The notes beneath the pieces are model-generated. The model was not told where the DNA came from. It saw only the letters and a program-made list of their open reading frames with translations, and did not search any database. This document shows positions 59,545-64,000 of a stretch of 64,000 nucleotides of DNA, piece by piece. Position numbers and translations under genes: made by a program. Origin of the DNA: a bacterium (GTDB taxonomy: Bacteria > Patescibacteriota > Gracilibacteria > UBA1369 > GCA-2718715); contig PBFJ01000041.1 of NCBI GenBank assembly GCA_002718715.1, positions 1 through 64,000 of the forward strand, read 5' to 3'. How positions within the stretch are numbered: the stretch's first letter is position 1; each line of letters starts with the position of its first letter.

Positions 59545-60892
59545 TTTTAAATCTATCGCTAATTAAATCAGCATCATCTTGATTTCTAACTTCTATAAAA
59601 GAGACTTGATCATGAATTTTATGAAGATAAACTTTATTTCCAACTAGTGAATTTTTTCTAATAACTTCTGTATGCGTAATACAACCAAGTCCATGTGATC
59701 CTAATAATAATGACTTTTTAAATTCTCTTGGAATATCTCCTTCATCTAACCTAACTAAATTGTTTTTACTTTTTTCCTGCCATGCCCAAGCATACTCTGA
59801 TTTCGCTGGCATAACAGTATCTGCGCCTGAATTTAGGAAAGCTTTTATTAACTCATCAATTAAATTTTTATTTCTAAATGGGAAAGTAATTTCTGCATGA
59901 ATAATAATATCTGGATGATAATTTAGTTCATTCTCAAGAACCTTCAGATGCCAACAATGAACATCTTCGATTGTTGACTTTGGGGTTGATAAATTAGACT
60001 CTCTTAGCTTTGCTATTGAAAATCCAAGATTCTTTGCCGTTTTGGCAGTATCTTCATTATCTGTAGCGACAAAATATGAGTCTACGAATTTACTAGAAAA
60101 TATTGATTCTGACATATACTCTAATAAATTAATATTTTTAAATTTGGGGATCACACCTTTAATTGGTATAACAAGGCATTTTTCGAAATTTTGATGATCT
60201 ATAATTCCAGGTTTATGTTCAGTTGATATCTTTTCAATTATTTTGGTAACTCCTTCAAGTCTTTTACTATTCCCTGATTGATGTATCCCATGATAATGAT
60301 AAACAGGTGCTTTGGGAGTATATTTGATTTTATAGTTTTTCTTCAAAATCTCTCCAGCCCAGATTCTATCTTCAATATTCTCTACGTCATTGTTAAAGTT
60401 AATCTCTTCCCATACATCTCTTTTGATAATAGAATTAGCATTATGAAAAAAACTATCTTTTTTCTGTATTCTCTCATCCTCTCCAAAAACAATAAGTAAA
60501 TCTCTCTTATCTTCGTCACTTGAAAAGTCCATTGGAACTTGCTTTCCATAAACTCCGGCAAGTTTAGGATCTGAATTTATTTCTTCAAAAAGATCAGTTA
60601 GCCAATTGCTATTTATCGGTAGGCAATGAGCAGATAAAATAACAATATGTAATCCTTCAGAGGCTTGAATACCCATATTAATTGCTTTACCAGGTTTATA
60701 TTCTTTTATTTTTACTATTTTTTCAACTCCATGTCTTTTCGCCTTTTCAACAGTTTTGTCATCACTAAAAGAATCTACAAGAATTATTTCGAAATTTTTA
60801 TAGGATTGTTTTTTAATTCTTTCAATACAAAGTCCTATCCATCGCTCTTCATTTTTTGTTCTTATAATTATTGATATTAAATTTTTCTTCAT
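59537..60892 (-). CDS. Fusion: GT2 glycosyltransferase (N-term) + NeuA-like cytidylyltransferase (C-term)
   Basis: N-term ISIIIRTKNEERWIGLCIERIKKQSYKNFEIILVDSFSDDKTV; C-term CLVIPIKGVIPKFKNINLLEYMSESIFSSKFVDSYFVATDNEDTAKTAKNLG...HAEITFPFRNKNLIDELI. One continuous ORF. Confidence 0.88.
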   Translation of the reverse strand: MKKNLISIIIRTKNEERWIGLCIERIKKQSYKNFEIILVDSFSDDKTVEKAKRHGVEKIVKIKEYKPGKAINMGIQASEGLHIVILSAHCLPINSNWLTDLFEEINSDPKLAGVYGKQVPMDFSSDEDKRDLLIVFGEDERIQKKDSFFHNANSIIKRDVWEEINFNNDVENIEDRIWAGEILKKNYKIKYTPKAPVYHYHGIHQSGNSKRLEGVTKIIEKISTEHKPGIIDHQNFEKCLVIPIKGVIPKFKNINLLEYMSESIFSSKFVDSYFVATDNEDTAKTAKNLGFSIAKLRESNLSTPKSTIEDVHCWHLKVLENELNYHPDIIIHAEITFPFRNKNLIDELIKAFLNSGADTVMPAKSEYAWAWQEKSKNNLVRLDEGDIPREFKKSLLLGSHGLGCITHTEVIRKNSLVGNKVYLHKIHDQVSFIEVRNQDDADLISDRFKNV

Positions 60893-60954
60893 TAGGAATT
60901 AAATAATTTAAAAACCTTAGGGTCATTTTAACATTGAAAATAGTTTATTTATCT

Positions 60955-62130
60955 TTAAATAACTAATGGTTCAATGTCCGTCCAAGTCGAATTATTTTTA
61001 AGACTTTTAAAAGCCGATTCAATTACTGCTGTTGAGTATATTGCTTCTTTTGCATCACAAACCCTAGTATCATTTTTAGAACTGAATTTATTTATTACAT
61101 TAAATAAATAATTATTAATTGACTCAATTCCATATCCCTCAAATATAAAAGAATCTTTATAAGAATAAATTTTAGTAAAGTCTGGATTAACCTCTTCTGT
61201 AAATGCATCGTCAGTTAAGATTTTTAATCCTCTCTCTTTTTGTTCACAATCTAATCTTCCTTTAGTACCGACAATATGAAAATCTTGCTTTGACATTGAG
61301 GATGATTTATTGGATTCTATCCAACTACAAATTATAAATTGATTAAAAGAAATGTTTTTATTAGTTTCCCACTCAATGTTACATTGAATACTATCGTAAG
61401 AATTAATGCCTTTTTTTATTAAAAAAGATTTTTGACCTGACGCATTTACTCTTTTTGGGACTGCACCTGTTACATATCTCATAACGTCAACATAATGTAC
61501 ACCTAAGTAAGAAAAAATATTGCTTCTTTCTACCCAATTTTTAAAGTTTTCCATTGGCACCTCTTTTCTTTGAGTATATTCCGTATATGAGTAAAGAGGT
61601 TCACCAATAAGACCATTTTGAAAAGAATCTCTGACATATTTTATTTGTCTATCAAATCTTTTATGAAATTCAACGAAAATAGGTACAGCTAATTTTTTAC
61701 TTAATTCGTATAATTTTATAGATTCATTAAGTTTTAAAGTAAGAGGCTTAACTACCATTAATGGAATTTTGGCTTTTAAAAGTGCCTCTGACCATTCATA
61801 GTGCAGATCATCAGGAATTGAAATAATTCCAGCAAGAAAGTTTTTACTAATTTTATATTCCTTTAAAAATATTTTTGGTAATCCTTTGCAAAAAATAAAT
61901 TTGTATTTTACAAGATCTTTTGTATCAATTAATTTTTTCAAGGATTCATATTTTTCTAAAAAATGATTTTTACTATTTTCTTTATTAATCGCAATGATTA
62001 TTTTTACATTAATTTGATTTAATTTTGCGAATGAGAATATTGCAGGCAGAATAGTTCCATATTCTTTTTTATTCTTTCCACAAACATAGAATCCAGTCCC
62101 AACTAAAATTATTTCTAAAGATTTTTTCAT
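60955..62130 (-). CDS. Gfo/Idh/MocA-family oxidoreductase
   Basis: GIISIPDDLHYEWSEALLKAKIPLMVVKPLTLKLNES (KP motif); EFHKRFDRQIKYVRD; GVHYVDVMRYVTG. Confidence 0.82.
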   Translation of the reverse strand: MKKSLEIILVGTGFYVCGKNKKEYGTILPAIFSFAKLNQINVKIIIAINKENSKNHFLEKYESLKKLIDTKDLVKYKFIFCKGLPKIFLKEYKISKNFLAGIISIPDDLHYEWSEALLKAKIPLMVVKPLTLKLNESIKLYELSKKLAVPIFVEFHKRFDRQIKYVRDSFQNGLIGEPLYSYTEYTQRKEVPMENFKNWVERSNIFSYLGVHYVDVMRYVTGAVPKRVNASGQKSFLIKKGINSYDSIQCNIEWETNKNISFNQFIICSWIESNKSSSMSKQDFHIVGTKGRLDCEQKERGLKILTDDAFTEEVNPDFTKIYSYKDSFIFEGYGIESINNYLFNVINKFSSKNDTRVCDAKEAIYSTAVIESAFKSLKNNSTWTDIEPLVI

Positions 62131-62132
62131 TT

Positions 62133-63143
62133 TTATTCAATAGATATTAAATCTAAGATATTTTTCATAACTGGAATACCTTTTTTTTCTCTTTCTTTCG
62201 AAAAAATGATTTGAGGATCATTTGGCATTAATACGGGTTGATTCTTATTATTTGGATCTTGTTCTCTAACTTCATCAGACATTATTTTTAATGCCTCATT
62301 AAATACATCTGAATGTATATTGACATCATTTCTAAATACAAGATAGAACTGACCTAAATTTCTATTTTGTTCAATAGATGAGCCATACATACTTGGTATA
62401 TGCGGACCAAAAGGCATTCCTGAAAGAGTAGAACAAAGGACTTCAACCATTGAAGCTAATGCAAAACCTTTATAGTTTCCAATTCCAAGAAGTGCTTTTG
62501 CCTTTTCAGGATTATTGGTAGGGTTGCCTTCGGCATCAACGGCTACATTATCTTTAAGTGTTTCATTTTTTTCTTTAGATTCAAGTATTTTATTCCAAGG
62601 AATAAAAGTGGGAGCCATATCAACGCAAAATGGTTCTTCATTTTTTCTTGGAGCAGCAAAGCAAATTGGGTTTGTCCCAAAAAAAGAGTTTTTTCCTCCA
62701 TAACTCTTTAATAATGAATCTGCATGAGTAAAAGAAAAGCTACAAAATCCATTTCTTGCCGCCTTTAATGAAAAAGAGGCCATAGCACCAGGATGACTCG
62801 AATTGAAGACAGAAATTGCTGAAATTCCATATTTATTTGCTAAATCCATTCCTATTTCTATACTTTTAAATCCTGCCGCATGGCCAAATCCATTATCAGC
62901 ATCGAGGCCTACAAAAGCAGGAAATGTATTTATTACGTCTAGTTTTGGATTGCCATTTATTCTTCCATTTTTTAAAGAATTAATATAATGCGGTAATAAC
63001 CTGATTCCATGTGAATCTACCCCTCTTAAAGAAGTTTCAACTAATCCTTTGGAAACAGATTCGGCTGAAAAATCGTTAGCTCCGTTTTTAATTAAACATT
63101 CCTTTATTTTGATCTCTAAAATTTTATGATCTATCTTTTTCAT
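62133..63143 (-). CDS. Ldh-family (malate/L-lactate/ureidoglycolate-type) dehydrogenase
   Basis: ETSLRGVDSHGIRLLPHYINSLKNG; FNSSHPGAMASFSLKAA; FFGTNPICFAAP; NYKGFALASMVEVLCSTLSGMPFG. Internal ATG preferred over the ORF-track start. Confidence 0.88.
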   Translation of the reverse strand: MKKIDHKILEIKIKECLIKNGANDFSAESVSKGLVETSLRGVDSHGIRLLPHYINSLKNGRINGNPKLDVINTFPAFVGLDADNGFGHAAGFKSIEIGMDLANKYGISAISVFNSSHPGAMASFSLKAARNGFCSFSFTHADSLLKSYGGKNSFFGTNPICFAAPRKNEEPFCVDMAPTFIPWNKILESKEKNETLKDNVAVDAEGNPTNNPEKAKALLGIGNYKGFALASMVEVLCSTLSGMPFGPHIPSMYGSSIEQNRNLGQFYLVFRNDVNIHSDVFNEALKIMSDEVREQDPNNKNQPVLMPNDPQIIFSKEREKKGIPVMKNILDLISIE

Positions 63144-63147
63144 AATA

Positions 63148-63855
63148 TTATTCAGAGTAATATTCAACTTTATTATTGTATGACTTGAATCCCTCAATAA
63201 CTGATCTTATTAATTTAAAGTCATCTTCATTTTTAATAACTAAAGAGGTGAGCCTTGATTGTATTTCATAATATCCTACTGATCCTGAAAAGAAGCTGTA
63301 TTTGTTTTTTAAATAGTTTTGTTTGAAAACTTTACTTTCCCAACCCATCATGGATGGAACAAAAGATTTAATTGGTTTTAAATCTTGAGTTTTTGAAAAC
63401 TTGTCTTTAGTTGTAAAATTTATTGGAGATTCTTCAAATAAAGCTTGTATATAATTAGATTGGACTGAAAATAATGAATTAAAACCTTCTTGAATTAAAG
63501 TAGTAGTAAAGTTTATAATATCTTTTTTTGTCTGGAGCGGTGCTATTGCATTAAACCAAACAATATAATCACAATCAAATTGATTTATAAAGTCATATAT
63601 AACGTCATCTGATTTCGCATCACTAGAAGAAAGTAAGGAATTTCTATTGTAATATTGCAAATTATAGTTTTCTGCAATTTTCTTAAAAAGAATATTATCA
63701 CCATTAATGACAATTTGATCAAATATTTCTGAATTTATAGCAGATTCAATCCCCCACGCTAAAACTGGTTTGCCTTCTATAAGTGCTAGATTTTTTTGCT
63801 TAAATCTTTGTGACCCTATTCTTGCAGGTATCATACAAATAATTTTATTTTTCAT
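63148..63855 (-). CDS. CMP-sugar cytidylyltransferase (NeuA-like)
   Basis: IICMIPARIGSQRFKQKNLALIEGKPVLAWGIESA; WFNAIAPLQTKKDI. Confidence 0.85.
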   Translation of the reverse strand: MKNKIICMIPARIGSQRFKQKNLALIEGKPVLAWGIESAINSEIFDQIVINGDNILFKKIAENYNLQYYNRNSLLSSSDAKSDDVIYDFINQFDCDYIVWFNAIAPLQTKKDIINFTTTLIQEGFNSLFSVQSNYIQALFEESPINFTTKDKFSKTQDLKPIKSFVPSMMGWESKVFKQNYLKNKYSFFSGSVGYYEIQSRLTSLVIKNEDDFKLIRSVIEGFKSYNNKVEYYSE

Positions 63856-63945
63856 TTTTTGATTAATATAACAAAGACTGATAATGTAAGAAAAAATTTT
63901 TAAGTAAATTAAATCCTTTACATAGAAACTTTTTAAAGTAAAAAA

Positions 63946-64000
63946 ATGAAATTATTAATACTTGGATCAAATGGACTTTTAGGTAATACATTAATAAAAT
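63946..64000 (+). CDS. Start of an RmlD-like extended SDR (truncated at right edge)
   Basis: ATG at 63946; MKLLILGSNGLLGNTLIK has the GxxGxxG nucleotide-binding start. Confidence 0.5.
   Translation, partial: MKLLILGSNGLLGNTLIK

Noticed and set aside
63144-63197. N-terminal 18-aa extension of the Ldh-family ORF in the ORF track
   Set aside because: It overlaps the upstream cytidylyltransferase stop; the internal ATG giving MKKIDHKILEIKI fits the family start better.
1-64000. CRISPR arrays, transposases, integrases and direct-repeat borders
   Set aside because: Scanned for regularly spaced repeats and for transposase/integrase motifs in the ORFs; none seen, so island borders are presumably outside the window.

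Overview
The window is an AT-rich, 64-kb, almost purely surface-glycan biosynthesis region. Its style is that of a picocyanobacterial (Prochlorococcus-like) genomic island; this taxonomic guess comes from composition and gene content only. I support about 47 CDSs, two of them truncated at the window edges. I found no rRNA, tRNA, CRISPR array or transposase. Main modules: (1) a DRE-TIM aldolase/synthase fusion + CMP-Kdo-synthetase-like + HAD phosphatase cassette (3.0-6.1 kb), which looks like an uncharacterised route to a CMP-activated ulosonic acid. (2) A complete CMP-legionaminic acid pathway of the GDP-GlcNAc type (6.3-17.2 kb), followed by an N-acetyl-sugar amidotransferase and a HisF-HisH single-chain fusion (17.4-20.3 kb), suggesting an amidino-modified nonulosonate. 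(3) A GDP-D-glycero-D-manno-heptose pathway (gmhA, gmhB, hddA, hddC) interleaved with a Gmd-like dehydratase, a ColD/E1-like 3-dehydratase with His at the Lys position, a C-methyltransferase, several SDR epimerases, an LhgO-like FAD enzyme and a split minimal TPP enzyme (25.9-39.3 kb). This may be a pathway to deoxy or branched-chain GDP-heptoses. (4) A mycobacterial-style polyprenyl-phosphate arabinose set (DprE1, DprE2, UbiA/DPPR synthase, GtrA, HAD phosphatase; 45.5-52.0 kb). (5) A glycosyltransferase-CMP-sugar synthetase fusion and a further nonulosonate-like set at the right end (59.5-63.9 kb). All functional calls are by eye from motifs; no database search was run.
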